Assembly: GCA_033675265.1 (NCBI GenBank)
Contig: JAUJYZ010000214.1
Span: 137,001 to 201,000 of the forward strand
Direction of reading: 5' to 3'
DNA: 64,000 nt
Origin: Actinostola sp. cb2023
Taxonomy: Eukaryota; Cnidaria; Anthozoa; Actiniaria; Actinostolidae
Every line of letters starts with the position of its first letter. Position 1 is the stretch's first letter. Both the position numbers and the translations under genes were made by a program. Under the pieces are notes generated by a model. The model saw only the letters and a program-made list of their open reading frames with translations, did not search any database and had not been told where the DNA came from. Positions 1 through 11,555 of the stretch are shown here, one piece after another.

Positions 1-39
1 CTCACTCCACCCAGATGGTTTACTACCTGCTGTTGTACA
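1..39 (-). CDS. ERICH3: Possible next ERICH3 exon, truncated by the window edge
   Basis: On the minus strand a strong pyrimidine tract ending CTACTCAG (positions 47-40) precedes 39 bases that stay open in phase 0, as required by the exon at 545-474. They encode CTTAGSKPSGWSE. The PSG/KP composition resembles the Pro/Ser-rich stretch after the helical N-terminal part of ERICH3, but 13 residues are too few to prove homology. Confidence 0.4.
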
Positions 40-257
40 CTGAGTAGAGAAGAAGAATGTCAAAAGAGCAGATAAGAAAGAAGACAGCTCACCTTATTAG
101 TATCATCTACCTAAGAAATAGTTCAACAAGTAATAGATCAAGTTAGAAAGAGAGAAAAAAGAGAGAAAGAATGAGAGGTTAGAGACCCTTGAAGTCATGT
201 CAAAAGGGAATATTAATAGAACTGGAACATTAGGCTGTGTTATGTCTAAATGTACTC

Positions 258-445
258 TTGATATAGACTTGTATTGTATTTTATATCTATTATATGTAGA
301 CTTGTATTGTATTTTATATCTATTGATATAGACTTGTATTGTATTTTATATCTATTGATATAGACTTGTATTGTATTTTATATCTATTATATACATGTAG
401 ACTTGTATTGTATTTTATATCTATTATATACATGTAGACTTGTAT
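258..445. repeat. AT-rich minisatellite in an ERICH3 intron
   Basis: About six tandem copies of a 30-36 bp unit with the core GACTTGTATTGTATTTTATA are followed by a degenerate CTTGTA run to about 472. Length variants come from optional TATATACATG segments. It lies directly beyond the donor of the ERICH3 exon at 545-474. Bases 40-257 hold no recognisable feature apart from a purine-rich stretch near 145-170. Confidence 0.9.
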
Positions 446-473
446 TTGACTTGTATTGTACTTGTACTTGTAC

Positions 474-3400
474 CTTTACTTTTCTAACAAGTTCCACTTT
501 ATAGATTTCATCCAGTCTTTTTCTAATTTCATACTGCCTTTGTCTCTGTTGATGCAAAGAAAGACATGTCTGAGTAACTGTGTCTAGATCATCTGCCTGT
601 GGTAACTCTTACCTCCATATCAAGTGCTTTATGTATAATAGCTGTTGCCAACAGATCTCTGACATGCTTCCTGTGCTCCTTCTTGGCCATGTTAAGCCTG
701 TAGGTTTTCTCATCTATGATCTTACCTCTTTTAGTTATCTATAAAACAAGAAAAATACCACTTGCTGAACATGTAGGCACAGTATGGGACAATCTTTAAT
801 GGCCCTGTTCCTATAAGACCTGAGTAATACACTAGTTACATTATAATCAAAGGGTTAACATTGAATGGTTTTCTTAAGATTTAATCCTGGGTTTAAATGA
901 ACCTAGACTACATTTGTATGTCTAGACTAAGTCTTTGTCATTTGTGTGACCAGTATTGTTGTCAACCAGTATCCAATCAGTCCTTGATAAGACTCTATAC
1001 ATTGGACTGTTTGTTAGTGATACATTAACACCACTTGCAATAGCTAATGTAACTGGTAAGTATTATGGATGTTGAATGGTCCCAGGAAAAAGTCAGAGTC
1101 TCGCAAAATTTCGGTCAAATTTCACGGGTCTCAAAGTCTTGTTTTTTCACAAAAAGCTGTCTCAGAATCTCGGATTTTGAAAACAAAGGAAATTGGTGAA
1201 AGTGTCTTGGGCTTGAAAAATATGCCTTGTCACAGAGTCTCGCAAAGTCTCGCCTTGACCATTCGGCACCCATAGTATTTAACCTTCCAAGTCCTGGAGT
1301 TGGTTGTATAGCAATGATTTCAAGGTATTACATACCAGTCCTGATTTAACAAGGTGGCTCTTCATACGAGTATTATTGAAGTAACCTGAAAGATGTTTGT
1401 CTTGAAGACTGTTATAGGCTGCCAATTGGCTATCAAATAATACAAGCATACATGTTAGTGACATTCATGTTGATAAACTACAGTTATTTAATTTGGTACC
1501 AATATTGGACAGCTTTATTTAAACCACATAAAAATAGCAATAAAATGGCATTAAGAACTGTTTATAGAAGTTGCTATGGTAACTCATTGATGTGGTGTAT
1601 CCAAGGTTATTACAAGAGGTATATCTTACTGTCATCTTACATTTGCCTATAACAGCAATATTCATTGACATTGTTGACATTAAATAATCTTAGACTCCTT
1701 ATAAACTTGATCTAATAATAGATATCAGTCAATCAAAACAAGATGGCATCCTATTTTGCAAACGTGTCTTTTTCTTCTTGAAAATAAATTGTATATATTT
1801 GGCTGTCTATTCATTTATGTGGTACAGTGTGTTGCCCTAAATACCGGCCGTACCCTAATCCGGCCATTTTAACTTTAAAGCGCTGTGATTTCTCGTATTT
1901 TTCAAAAAATGACAAACAAGATCATCATATGAATTATTGATGAGTTTAGGTTTATTAACTGCTGTTGTGGGATTCCTGGCCGCTTTTTAGGCAGGAATTC
2001 AAATGTGTTTTGAAAGTAGGAAAAACAATCGCTTCAGTAATTTTCATGTTTTCGTGCATCTTAAGTCATGCGGGCAAAGTCTTTAAACATTTCCTCGTAA
2101 GTTATGGAGCGTAAACAGATTATATTTGGCAGAAATACGACGCTAATCAGTAGCTTTGGACACAAAGAAAAACAATCATGAACGGCTTAAATAAAGGGAA
2201 GTTCAGGTCAGGTGAAATTACGTGCAAATTTTGGTAGGTATGCCTAAATCCGGCCACAAATCACATACAAAACAGAGCGGGATAAGTGGCCGGATTACCT
2301 GAATCCATAGTTATTAACTATGCTGAAACAGAAGCCCGAGTTTTCTGGGATTCTAACTTTCCGATCGGAAATACACATACAATTTGATTTTCAAAGCGGA
2401 ATTTCCATTTTTCCGGGTAAATGGTAAGCACCCCAGATGTCATTGCGGGCGCGGTTCCCAATGAAGTAGAGAAGGGTCTTTTTTCGGTCTTTTTACAATT
2501 TATCTTTACAATCTTTTCATGTAGAATGACTTAAAAAGTCCTTTATTATAGCAATGCGGAAACAAATTAGTTAAAACGATATGGAAGATAATGTAAAACT
2601 TACCGAGCAATTCCTGCTTATTTATGGCCGGAATTTAGGGCAACCTGGCCGAACTTAGGGCATCTACCTGGATCAATATTTTTTAATATAACAAGCTCAA
2701 TGTTGAAGTGAAACAAATGTCAATTTGTGACAAGGTAAGTGAAAGAGAAATCTAGCCTTTGACTGATTTTTAGACCGCTACTATTTTCCTAAAGAAAGAT
2801 ACAGCGATTAATGCAAAAAGCGGCCGGATTTAGGGCAACACACTGTATATACTAAAACAATAATTATTATTTCCCTCAGTGTCAGTGAGTAGTGGTGAAT
2901 ATTTACCTCGCTGCTTGAAGACTCACGGCTCAGTAAATATACACCTGACTACTCTGACCGACACTGAGGGGAATAATTATTAAGTATACATGTAGCTGTA
3001 CCATGCAGTATGATTTATGCAGCCATATAGTATAGACATATAAATAAGTGGTCAGAGAGCACACCCCAGGGAACCATTAACAGCTGCTATGAGGAGATTT
3101 GATTACTTCTGCTACATGTACATGTAGGTATTGTACATAAATATTCTGTGACCCAAACAACCATAGAATAGAGGCTGCCAAGAACTCAATAATTGTATGG
3201 GAAGAATGTCAACTAATATTATATTGGACACATTTTGAATCAATTTATTATAAAGATACAAATTTCTATCGATTAGTCAGACTGATAAGAAGATTGCATG
3301 ATATCGGAATTCAAATTGTATAAATATAAACACCATTAATCCATTATTTTGAGCTTTCTCACACACCACTTGTGATAAAGAAAATAAGTTATCATTTCTA

Positions 3401-3761
3401 AATATCACAATTATGCGGAAGCCATTAAGTTTAAGTCTTACTCATAATTAGGCATTACAACCACATCTGTGAAAATACGATTCCTCTCAGAATAATTGAA
3501 GGAGTTTCATTCAAGAAATACGTAAAAACACGAGAAATAGTCGTAAAATACAAGTCTCAAATAGTTCAATAAATCAAGGGAGTAAATCTCTGGCTATAAA
3601 ATCATCTTGCCAAATCTAATTCGTGTTGAAATACAAACTGGCATGTCGCTTGGACATCAAACACAAACCGTTAGTTATTTAGTCATAGCTGTATGCTATT
3701 TCTACTGTATATACTCTATCTTTACGGCTAGAAATACTTACCCTGGAGCATCGTGACTCAT
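474..3761 (-). CDS. ERICH3: ERICH3-like glutamate-rich protein, 5' part (partial)
   Basis: Four exons on the minus strand splice in frame: 3761-3742, 1429-1336, 738-613 and 545-474. The first encodes only MSHDAPG before a GTAAGT donor. The second gives QLAAYNSLQDKHLSGYFNN and continues to KSGL; the third has EKTYRLNMAKKEHRK and ends HKALDME; the fourth is 24 residues rich in Arg, Lys and Glu. This follows the start of vertebrate ERICH3 (AAYNSL-DKHL-GYFNNTR, then HK-LDME) with matching exon lengths. In mammals ERICH3 is linked to primary cilia; its biochemical activity is unknown and that role is carried over by homology. The intron at 546-612 is only 67 bp. The fourth exon ends at an AAG/GTACAA donor beside a minisatellite and the gene continues past the left edge. 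The start was chosen because MSH-P-G and the phase-2 junction match the vertebrate N-terminus. Confidence 0.85.
1825..2845. mobile_element. 1.02 kb inverted-repeat element with TA target duplication
   Basis: The ends are CAGTGTGTTGCCCTAAAT at 1825 and its reverse complement ending at 2845, each flanked by TA. Fragments of the terminal motif (GCCGGAATTTAGGGCAAC near 2626) recur inside. A CAGTG terminus with a TA duplication is typical of Tc1/mariner, including pogo/Tigger types. There is no transposase frame, so it is non-autonomous. It sits in intron 1 of the ERICH3-like gene. Confidence 0.85.
2861..2982. mobile_element. Short palindromic MITE-like element
   Basis: The arms TAATTATTATTTCCCTCAGT and ACTGAGGGGAATAATTA frame a 122 bp near-palindrome 15 bp after the previous element. 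It has no coding potential. The rest of ERICH3 intron 1 (2983-3741) shows nothing recognisable. Confidence 0.7.
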
Positions 3762-4450
3762 AATGGCTGCCTATTAAACAAGACGTACAGGACGATGCTT
3801 GACTTGTAACGACCAAAATACACCTTAGTTCTTTAGCACCATAACACAACAGACAGCCATAGATCTAAACTAAATGCTTTAGATAAAACTTATTGACGGT
3901 AGACTTTCAAAATAAGACATTTACTAAACTCTAAACTGGTTTGGTTGTCAAGGTCTTTTATTGTGCCCTGTCGTCGCTATCGTACACAGTGACGTCATAG
4001 ACCGGGAACTCGAGAGAAGACTGAGTACGAGGGTGACAAGAGTCTCCGACGTCGAGCTAGAAGGAGATAGGGTTTTCTTCGAGTTACGAACTTCGAGTTA
4101 CGAACTTCGAGTTACGGATTTTCGAGTTACGCGCTCGGACACACCCATAATTTATAGCCAACGCCCACTTTGACATTTACGCGTAACTCGATGACAAACA
4201 TCGGTGAAATCAAAATCGAGTTACGTAACTCGAAGTCAACGAAGCGAAACTTTATTTTCGAGTTACGCGTTAACTCCGTAACTCGATCCTAAAACTCGAC
4301 AAACACGTTTTCGAGTTACGTACTACATATATATGCAATAAAATCTATACTACATATATATGCAATAAAATATGCAACTTTCATATTTTTACTTTTTTCT
4401 GATTTATTAATATATTATTATTATCAAACTAGCTTACACGGGCTGATAGC

Positions 4451-4645
4451 GTGCAACTTAGAAAAGCGTGAAAGATTAGTAAAATCGCATTTTTAGTCAG
4501 ATTGCAGGATTTACTAGTGATTTCAAAATGAATATGATTAGTGACTAAATAGTACTAAATAGTGGTAATTAAACAATAGAAAACAAAGGATTTTTAACAA
4601 ATTAGGTTTAGATTTAGTTAGTTTTCACGCTTTTCTAAATTGCAC
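4451..4645. mobile_element. MITE, GTGCAACTTAGAAAAGCGTG family, copy 1
   Basis: The termini GTGCAACTTAGAAAAGCGTG and CACGCTTTTCTAAATTGCAC are inverted. The interior repeats TAGTACTAAATAGTGGT-like words. It is nested in the 4064-6844 element; a second copy of the family lies at 12995-13139. Confidence 0.75.
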
Positions 4646-4784
4646 TCTCACGAAAATACGCTATTTTGTCTTGTATAGTTGACATTTTAGCATCGAATAT
4701 TTAATACCTCTTCTACGCAGATGTTTATATATTGACAGTTGAAAGGAATATTTGCTACACTGATGGGAAAACGAAACTCCTTTT

Positions 4785-4970
4785 ACTGCGATTCTCAGTA
4801 TTATGCGAACTCAGGCATTTAAGCAGTTGGCTTGTAATTTGGTTTTTCGAAGAATGTATTTAGTTTTGAATTTGTTTGAGTTTTGAATTTTATTGACAGA
4901 AGCGAAAAACCAAGTTCCAGCCGCCCGACTGTTTGAATGTCTGAGTTCGCATAATACTGAGAATCGCAGT
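4785..4970. mobile_element. MITE-like inverted repeat nested in the MULE-type element
   Basis: A 30 bp arm beginning ACTGCGATTCTCAGTATTAT at 4785-4814 is exactly inverted at 4941-4970. It has no coding content. Confidence 0.75.
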
Positions 4971-5317
4971 ATTAAATTAAAGCTTTGGTATTCATGTCAC
5001 TATATAATATGAAAAATATTAAGCCTAGATTTGTTGAGCTGAACCGGTTCGCTGTAGTTAATTGTTGATTCCTTGCTAGATAACCATTGGCCATATCATA
5101 TGGCCAGGTTACAAATAGTATATGGGATATATCAGGCTACTGTATTCATAAAAATAAATTGTAACGGCTTCCAGTGCGCATTAATTATATAGAACGGAAT
5201 CTTAAGACTCACACGCAGTACGACTCCGAAATACTTATACTTGAGCTATGCACTGCCGACTCACGAATGTTGTGTAAGAGATCTAGATATCCATCTCATT
5301 ATTCGGCATGCATATCA

Positions 5318-6129
5318 GGCCCCGGTTCCTGAAAGCCCGATTAGTGCTAACCCAGGATTAAACCTAGGGTTAACTTTAACCTGAGATAAGTTTCTGTTCC
5401 TGAAAGCCCGATTAGCGCTAACCGAGGATTAAACCTAGGGTTAAATTTAATCCACCTAGCGAGGAGGATTAAACTGTTAATCCCCGATTAAAGTTGACGA
5501 AACCAAAACAAAATGGCAGCTCAAGAAAACAATTTTCATCGAGTTCGAATATCCGTTCCGTTTGAGAAATTTTCATGTGAAAACTTCTAAAAAAGTATTC
5601 GAAAATAAAAGAGTGATAGTTATTGAAGCTTTCTGAGTGGTTTTCTTGATAGTTTTGAATTGATTTGAGTGTTTTTGGGGGCGGCGATTTTGACGTTTGT
5701 TCGTAGTTCAAGGATCAAAAAAAAAATTTAAATACCCCAAATTCATGTTGTATGGACGTAAAAACCCCCAAAAGGGAACAAGTACACCAAATGTATGTTG
5801 ATGCAAGCAAATTAAGCTATAAAAAAATTCAAAATTTTCAAAATATACGCCACAAATGCAGAGCTTGGGCTTCCTGTACCCGTAAAAACAGCGCGTGTGC
5901 GCGAGCAAATTTGAAATTATCACGTGTAAAAACTGGTTTAACCAGTTTAATCCACGTTTATCTAGGTTTTAAAATCTTGGATTAGTTAATCCAGGGTTAA
6001 ATAAGGTTAAATCGTGCTTTCAGGAACAGCTATTTAACCGAGGATTAGCTAATCCTGGGTTAGCTGAGTTAACCCTGGGTTAGCACTAATCCTGGGTTAA
6101 AGTTAATCGGCCTTTCAGGAACCGGGCCC
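5318..6129. mobile_element. MITE with CCCGGTTCCTGAAAG termini, nested
   Basis: The ends CCCCGGTTCCTGAAAG and CTTTCAGGAACCGGGCCC are inverted over 812 bp. The subterminal zones are repeated GGATTAAACCTAGGGTTAA-like blocks in both orientations. A partial second terminus (GTTCCTGAAAGCCCGATTAG near 5396) indicates internal duplication. It lies inside the 4064-6844 element and postdates it. Confidence 0.75.
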
Positions 6130-6853
6130 AGATGTTTATCTATCTACCGTAGAATTCCGATATAGTAACGGACCCCGTTACTTTCGAATTTAGCAGGCCA
6201 ATTAAGGGGCAGTTACTTTCGGGTAGCCGTTACTATCGGATGGTTTAAAAAACGTTTGCAAACACAAAACAACCCCCCTTTGCTACCCTGACAAAACAGA
6301 ACAAGATATATATTATGTCGAAAGGTCATCCACATGCTAAATTATAGGCGATATTTATTCACAACAATCTACAAGATTATAAAGTAAACTGTAACAAATA
6401 CCGGTATATACTATACAGGTTGTCAGGCTGAACTGGTTCTTATATTATATGCTTAATTGGCTAAATTTCAGCCTGGAGGTTCTTAATCCGCAGTTTCTGT
6501 ATGAAAATCGTCAGTCAAAAACATTATTAATGGTACAGTATAAACTGATTGAGTGTAAAAAAAAAAAAATGATAAATAAAAAATGTACGTAACTCGAAAA
6601 CGTGTTTGTCGAGTTTTAGGATCGAGTTACGGAGTTAACGCGTAACTCGAAAATAAAGTTTCGCTTCGTTGACTTCGAGTTACGTAACTTGATTTTGATT
6701 TCACCGATGTTTGTCATCGAGTTACGCGTAAATGTCAAAGTGGGCGTTGGCTATAAATTATGGGTGTGTCCGAGCGCGTAACTCGAAAATCCGTAACTCG
6801 AAGTTCGTAACTCGAAGTTCGTAACTCGAAGAAAACCCTCCCTCAGCTAGAAG

Positions 6854-7184
6854 AGTTTTACGAGTCGTTCTTCCACAGGCAGCCCACAGGGAGTTCTAAC
6901 TTGATATTTGTGGTCATTTTAGAAGCTCGTACGATCGATCAGTAATCAAACTCGCCCTCGTGCTTGATATTTGTGGCCATTTAGAAGCTCTCAAAGTCTG
7001 TATACAAATCGCTCGTACGATCGATCAGTTTGTATTCGCTGTGTAACCACGTCCTGTGGAATCGAACTCGCCCTCAGGCTTCCCGCGGTCCGGAGCGTTA
7101 TCGGCCCAGACGCCACCGCAGGCGAGAGGAGAAGAAAAGCTAAAGGGAGGAAAGCAAAGTCACGTGATGGTGTGATGTTAACCG
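6854..7184. other. Gene-free flank between two elements
   Basis: The stretch contains an imperfect direct duplication: TTGATATTTGTGG with AGAAGCTCGTACGATCGATC words near 6900-6945 recurs near 6964-7027. A short open frame on each strand has no recognisable family. Confidence 0.5.
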
Positions 7185-8481
7185 TAAGGGGCGGACCATT
7201 TGATCGCTGATGGGGGTGGGGGTTAAATCCCAAAATAAATATCGAGCAAGCACTTCCACCTTTAAAAAAATATCGTGCAAGAACAAATGCATCAAAAAAA
7301 ATATCGTGCATTATTGTGACACCAACTTCAGCTTTTTTTAAATTTGAATTTCAAATTCAAAACCTTGCATTGTAGCCCAAGGGGCGTAGCGTGCATTATG
7401 CACGTATACACACGTGCGTACAATTTAAAATCATTAAAATATAAATATTAAAAAAAAGAAATCTAAGACAAAATCGTAAGAGCTGACTAGTGAAATTCGG
7501 TAAATGGCACTTCAGGGAGTGTGTATATGTATAATATTATTGTAGTTAGAAGCAGCCCCAGTGAACAGTCTCAAACAAAATAAACTACAAAAAAATCTGA
7601 GTGATCAGCATTTTACTATATATATTTGTGTAGCAAGAAAATCCGCTAGAAAACGAAGAAATGGTATTTCCAAGGCTCTAGATTTCAAAATTTCCAGGGG
7701 GAGTATGCCCCCTTACCCCCCTAGAAGCGCGCGGCTTCGGCACTCGTTTCTCTGTGCGTACATTAGAAAAAAAGCATGCTACGCCTCTGAAAAGTATTGC
7801 AACGCGACTGATTGAATACTTAATAATTATATATTTAACTAAAAGAAAATGACTCTCCGTGCTTCTATACAAAATTAATGCACGCTGAGATCTTGAAACT
7901 GCTGGTAGTGGATGCACGAGCGGAACACGAGTGCATTCAGCAGCTTTCAAGACCTCAGAAATGCATTATTTTTGTATAGAAGCAAGGAGAGTCATCTTCT
8001 ATTCGCTTTATAATATAAAACTAGTTTTAAACAGGTTTTCTGCTTTGTTTTCGCTGCTCCGTACTTCTATAACATAGCAATGCACGCTCAACAACCAATC
8101 AAATCGCGCGTTCTTGGGAGGTACACATAGTTTATATTATAATAGCTTATACTCCCTAGGATTTTTCTGTTTCAGTGGAAATTTCACCATTCATTGATTG
8201 ATGGCATGTAAATTTAATAAATCATGATGTAAGTAGAACAACAGACTGTACAAATAATTAAATAAAATAACAAAGGTAATTTATTATACAATTTTCAATA
8301 TTATCAATTTGGCAACTGAATAGATATTGGCAAACAAAAATAAATTTGGTTAAAAAAAATATCGTGCAAGGGCCTAAGGCACTGAAAAAATATCGTGCAA
8401 CATGAAAAGGTGAAAAAAAAAAATCGACCATACTTTAAATCGCCCCCACCCCCCATCAAAAATCAAATGGTCCGCCCCTAA
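7185..8481. mobile_element. 1.3 kb inverted-repeat element with AGGGGCGGACCATTTGAT termini
   Basis: TAAGGGGCGGACCATTTGAT at the left pairs with ATCAAATGGTCCGCCCCTA at the right. Subterminal GATGGGGGTGGGGGT versus CCCCCACCCCCCATC and AAAAAATATCGTGCAA repeats extend the inversion. A second inverted repeat is nested at 7846-7997. Short open frames inside lack family features. Confidence 0.75.
7846..7997. mobile_element. Nested palindromic MITE with CTCCGTGCTTCTATAC arms
   Basis: The arms AAAATGACTCTCCGTGCTTC and GAAGCAAGGAGAGTCAT frame 152 bp with GATGCACGAGCGGAACACGA in the middle. Related central words (GGATGCACGAGCGGCACG) recur near 49285, next to the inner end of the foldback element, which suggests one family. 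Confidence 0.65.
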
Positions 8482-8503
8482 CAAGTAACTTTACAGATAA
8501 TCC

Positions 8504-9268
8504 AATAAGCCAAGTCAGAGTTTTTAAAAGGATTACCGTGATTCCTGGAACCGAATCGGGATAAAATGTGTCCGAAGTGACTTTTTCTCCCATGTCTCTT
8601 GTATTTTTGCCGAGTTTTCTAGGAGCAATTTTCATCTCTTAGAATACGATTTTTGCCGAGAAAATACTCCAAGGTATGCATAAAGGTCTTCTTAATTCAA
8701 CCTCATGTGTGATTTGTTAATCAAATTCTATTTTACGATAAAAATGCCCTTCGTTATACACGTAGTCGGGACGTAGTGAAGCCGTGAGAACTACGGCCAA
8801 TCTACGGCCCCAAAACACAACTTTTTGATACTTTTTTGAGACAACTAATAGCACAAAGTGATAAACAACTCATAATCTTTATTATTTTCTGAAAAAATTG
8901 CCAAGAATCGACACAAAGACATGATTTAAAAGCGAAATCCAAACGTTGTGAAACTGACGATCGTTCAGTTGACACAGGAAGCCCAATCCGCTTCGAGATT
9001 GGTAAGCTTGTGGGCGATTTTAAACTACGTTTTTCAGTGGATTATCGTATTCAAATGAACATATAAGCGCTGTTAGAGTTACCTTGCAGTTGTATGTGAC
9101 TAGTAAACAGGGAAAATACTTTATTAGTACAGAAAAAGTAGTGTAAAATGCTCCTAGAAAACTCGGCAAAAATACAAGAGACATGGGAGAAAAAGTCACT
9201 TCGGACACATTTTATCCCGATTCGGTTCCAGGAATCACGGTAATCCTTAAACTCTGACTTGGCTTATT
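8504..9268. mobile_element. 765 bp element with about 125 bp terminal inverted repeats
   Basis: AATAAGCCAAGTCAGAGTTT at 8504 begins an arm running to about 8630 (it includes TCTCCCATGTCTCTTGTATT). The arm is inverted at about 9145-9268. The interior is AT-rich and non-coding. Confidence 0.85.
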
Positions 9269-10640
9269 ACTCGGGCCCAGGCCGCAGGCCGCCCGAGTTA
9301 GAAAATGCGTTTTTCGGAAGTAGTTTTTTTAGGCTCAAGAATGACGAAAGTATGCGACGTATTTAATCGTATCCGGAGTTTCAAGATTACTCCGCAGATT
9401 TGAAAAGATAAAGGAGACACAGGACTCAAGTAGATTATGAATCTTAGTTTTGAAAGCAGCTGTAGATCTTCAAGCTATTAAAAGGTCAGGATTCTAGTTC
9501 ATCGTTCAATGACTAGAAGTGGTAAAAGGACTAGAAGCTCGCTTAAAATATTTTTTTTTTTAAACAAACGCGAGGCCGTTATCGGAACCATCTGACCTAT
9601 GCAACCTCAAGACGTATCATGTTCGTACTCACCGGACTAATAGTCTCCCTCGTCACTCAACTGTCACTGATTGTCATGACGTCAGAGAAATTATATTGTA
9701 TTGAAGAAGATGTCCTTGTTTTATTCGACGTTCGAACCGTAACTCGAACCCGAACTCGATTCCAAACTCGACGTTTCGGGATCTGAAGCTAGAGAGGGGG
9801 CCTTTACACAAACTCATCAAAATCAAATCAATGGAACTCAAAGTCAAAAGGTAATCAAATGAACTCAAAGGCAAATCAAATGAACTCGACACATACATGT
9901 ATATACATAGTCTCCCTCGTCACGCAACTGTCAGTCATTGTCAGGTCTCTCCTCGCGCAACTGACATTGTCCTTGTTCTTCAACCAACTGGCATTCATTT
10001 TCAAGTACTTCCTCGAACAACTGACATTTTCCTTTTCACAATGCCCGAGTGAACGCTCATTGAGCGTCTTGTTATGGAAACATTTCAGGTTTCAAAACAG
10101 TTCAAAGTTCAAATTTTCTTAATTCGGTAGCAAATACATTATAATGTCCGTTTATTTGAGACTACCGTATGAGGTAGTACAAGGGCGCTAGAACCGACGG
10201 TTTTTGTCGATATTTTCAGTCGGTTATTTGTAATTTGTAAACGGTAAATAAAGTACAACTTAACTTATCTCTGGTACGAATTCCGGTTCTATTCTCCAAC
10301 TTATAAACGTCTTGTTGCTCTTCTACGCTTTCCTACGATCGTTCGGTTATTTCAAATGACTGTACGCTATGAACGTACACCGCTGTACCGACCGTACCAG
10401 GCGAAGCCGTCGCTCCGGTTAGCGATTACTAGTCACAAATAAGTTAATCCAATAGGACCTTCAGAGGAGAAAGGGAAGGGGTAGGAAACAACTAGCCTGC
10501 GCAGCCCGGCGCAAGGGAGAAAAAGGACAAAAAAGGAGGGGAAGGGGGGAGGGGATGGGGAAAAAGGGACTGGGGAGAAGAAAGTGGACGGAAAGGAGGA
10601 GGAGGGGGATTCCACTTATTTAGAGGGGTGATCGGAGGTA
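9269..10640. other. Gene-free region
   Basis: It starts with a GC-rich block TTACTCGGGCCCAGGCCGCA. Around 9640-9680 and 9905-9945 the phrase AGTCTCCCTCGTCAC is duplicated with a following CAACTGTCA, as is AAATCAAATGAACTC. Bases 10462-10640 are strongly purine-biased on the plus strand. No exon with credible borders was found. Confidence 0.5.
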
Positions 10641-11129
10641 AGAAAAAAAAATTGAAATAAGGCCTTAATCGTAAAAATAACAACTGCAGCGGACACATGA
10701 AATGTCATACAAATGTAATTCGTGTTTTTATTTCAAAGAATTCATATTTTTGCAACTATAAATTTCCATCTATTTATGGCTTGTGTTGATACGCTAAATA
10801 TTGTCAGATAAAGAGATTGGGCTGCCTGTGGTTCTTCCTGGTCTGTGGCTTCTTCGGGCCGCCACAGGCAGCCCAATCTCTTTATCTGACAATATTTAGC
10901 GTATCAACACAAGCCATAAATAGATGGAAATTTATAGTTGCAAAAATATAAAAAAATTGAAATAAGGCCTTATATAACAACTACAGCGGACACATGAAAT
11001 GTCATACAAATGTAATTCGTGTTTTTATTTCAAAGAATTCATATTTTTGCAACTATAAATTTCCATCTATTTATGGCTTGTGTTGATACGCTAAATATTG
11101 TCAGATAAAGAGATTGGGCTGCCTGTGGG
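10641..11129. repeat. Direct-inverted-direct triplication
   Basis: A segment of about 190 bp (10641-10831, ending GGGCTGCCTGTGG) is followed by an inverted copy of its distal 90 bp (10862-10949) and then a direct copy (10950-11129). The first two parts form a hairpin with arms of about 90 bp and a 30 bp loop. Identity between copies is very high, so the rearrangement is recent. Confidence 0.85.
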
Positions 11130-11555
11130 GCCGCAAGAGAAAATACGGACGAACTGACGACTGGAGGTCATGACTCTCGGCGGAGTTTCGTAGCCTGCGT
11201 AGCCAAGGAAGGGAAGGGGGATAGGAGGGGGGAAGAGCCTTTACATCCTGAATAGCATATATAAAGGTCTATAAAGAACATATCATTACAAAATGGGTCT
11301 TAGTCAACAAGACCCGTTTTGAGAACACAGACTTCATATATATATATATTAATAAAAATAACTCCACAACAATTTGGAGCTGTGCGAGTTTATGTTCATC
11401 TGGATCTTTCAACCAGTCAGAGACAGTATCTTCTAGCCTCCTAAAGCAGCATTTTTAATTTTTTTAATAATCATTTTCGTGAGTATAAAAATGTTCTTAC
11501 AACTGACAAACAGTAAAAAAAAGAAAAGAAAAAAAAGAAGAAAAAAAAAAAGAAG

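Larger units (their letters stand above)
4064..6844. mobile_element. Mutator-like (MULE-type) element, 2.78 kb, 260 bp terminal inverted repeats
   Basis: Bases 4064-4323 and 6585-6844 are near-identical inverted repeats of about 260 bp, beginning GAGNNAGGGTTTTCTTCGAG and packed with CGAGTTACG in both orientations. The element is bounded by a perfect 9 bp direct repeat AGCTAGAAG at 4055-4063 and 6845-6853. Long inverted repeats plus a 9 bp duplication are characteristic of Mutator-like elements. No transposase frame is visible; the interior is filled with other inverted-repeat elements, so this is a non-autonomous, nested copy. It lies about 300 bp upstream of ERICH3 exon 1 and could affect that promoter. 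Confidence 0.85.

Noticed and set aside
546..612. Apparent frameshift in the ERICH3 exon
   Set aside because: A 67 bp GT-AG intron restores the frame and gives the 24-residue segment expected from vertebrate ERICH3; a frameshift would add residues the family lacks.
10433..10698. Pro/Phe/Ser-rich minus-strand frames
   Set aside because: They are the translation of a purine-biased low-complexity stretch.
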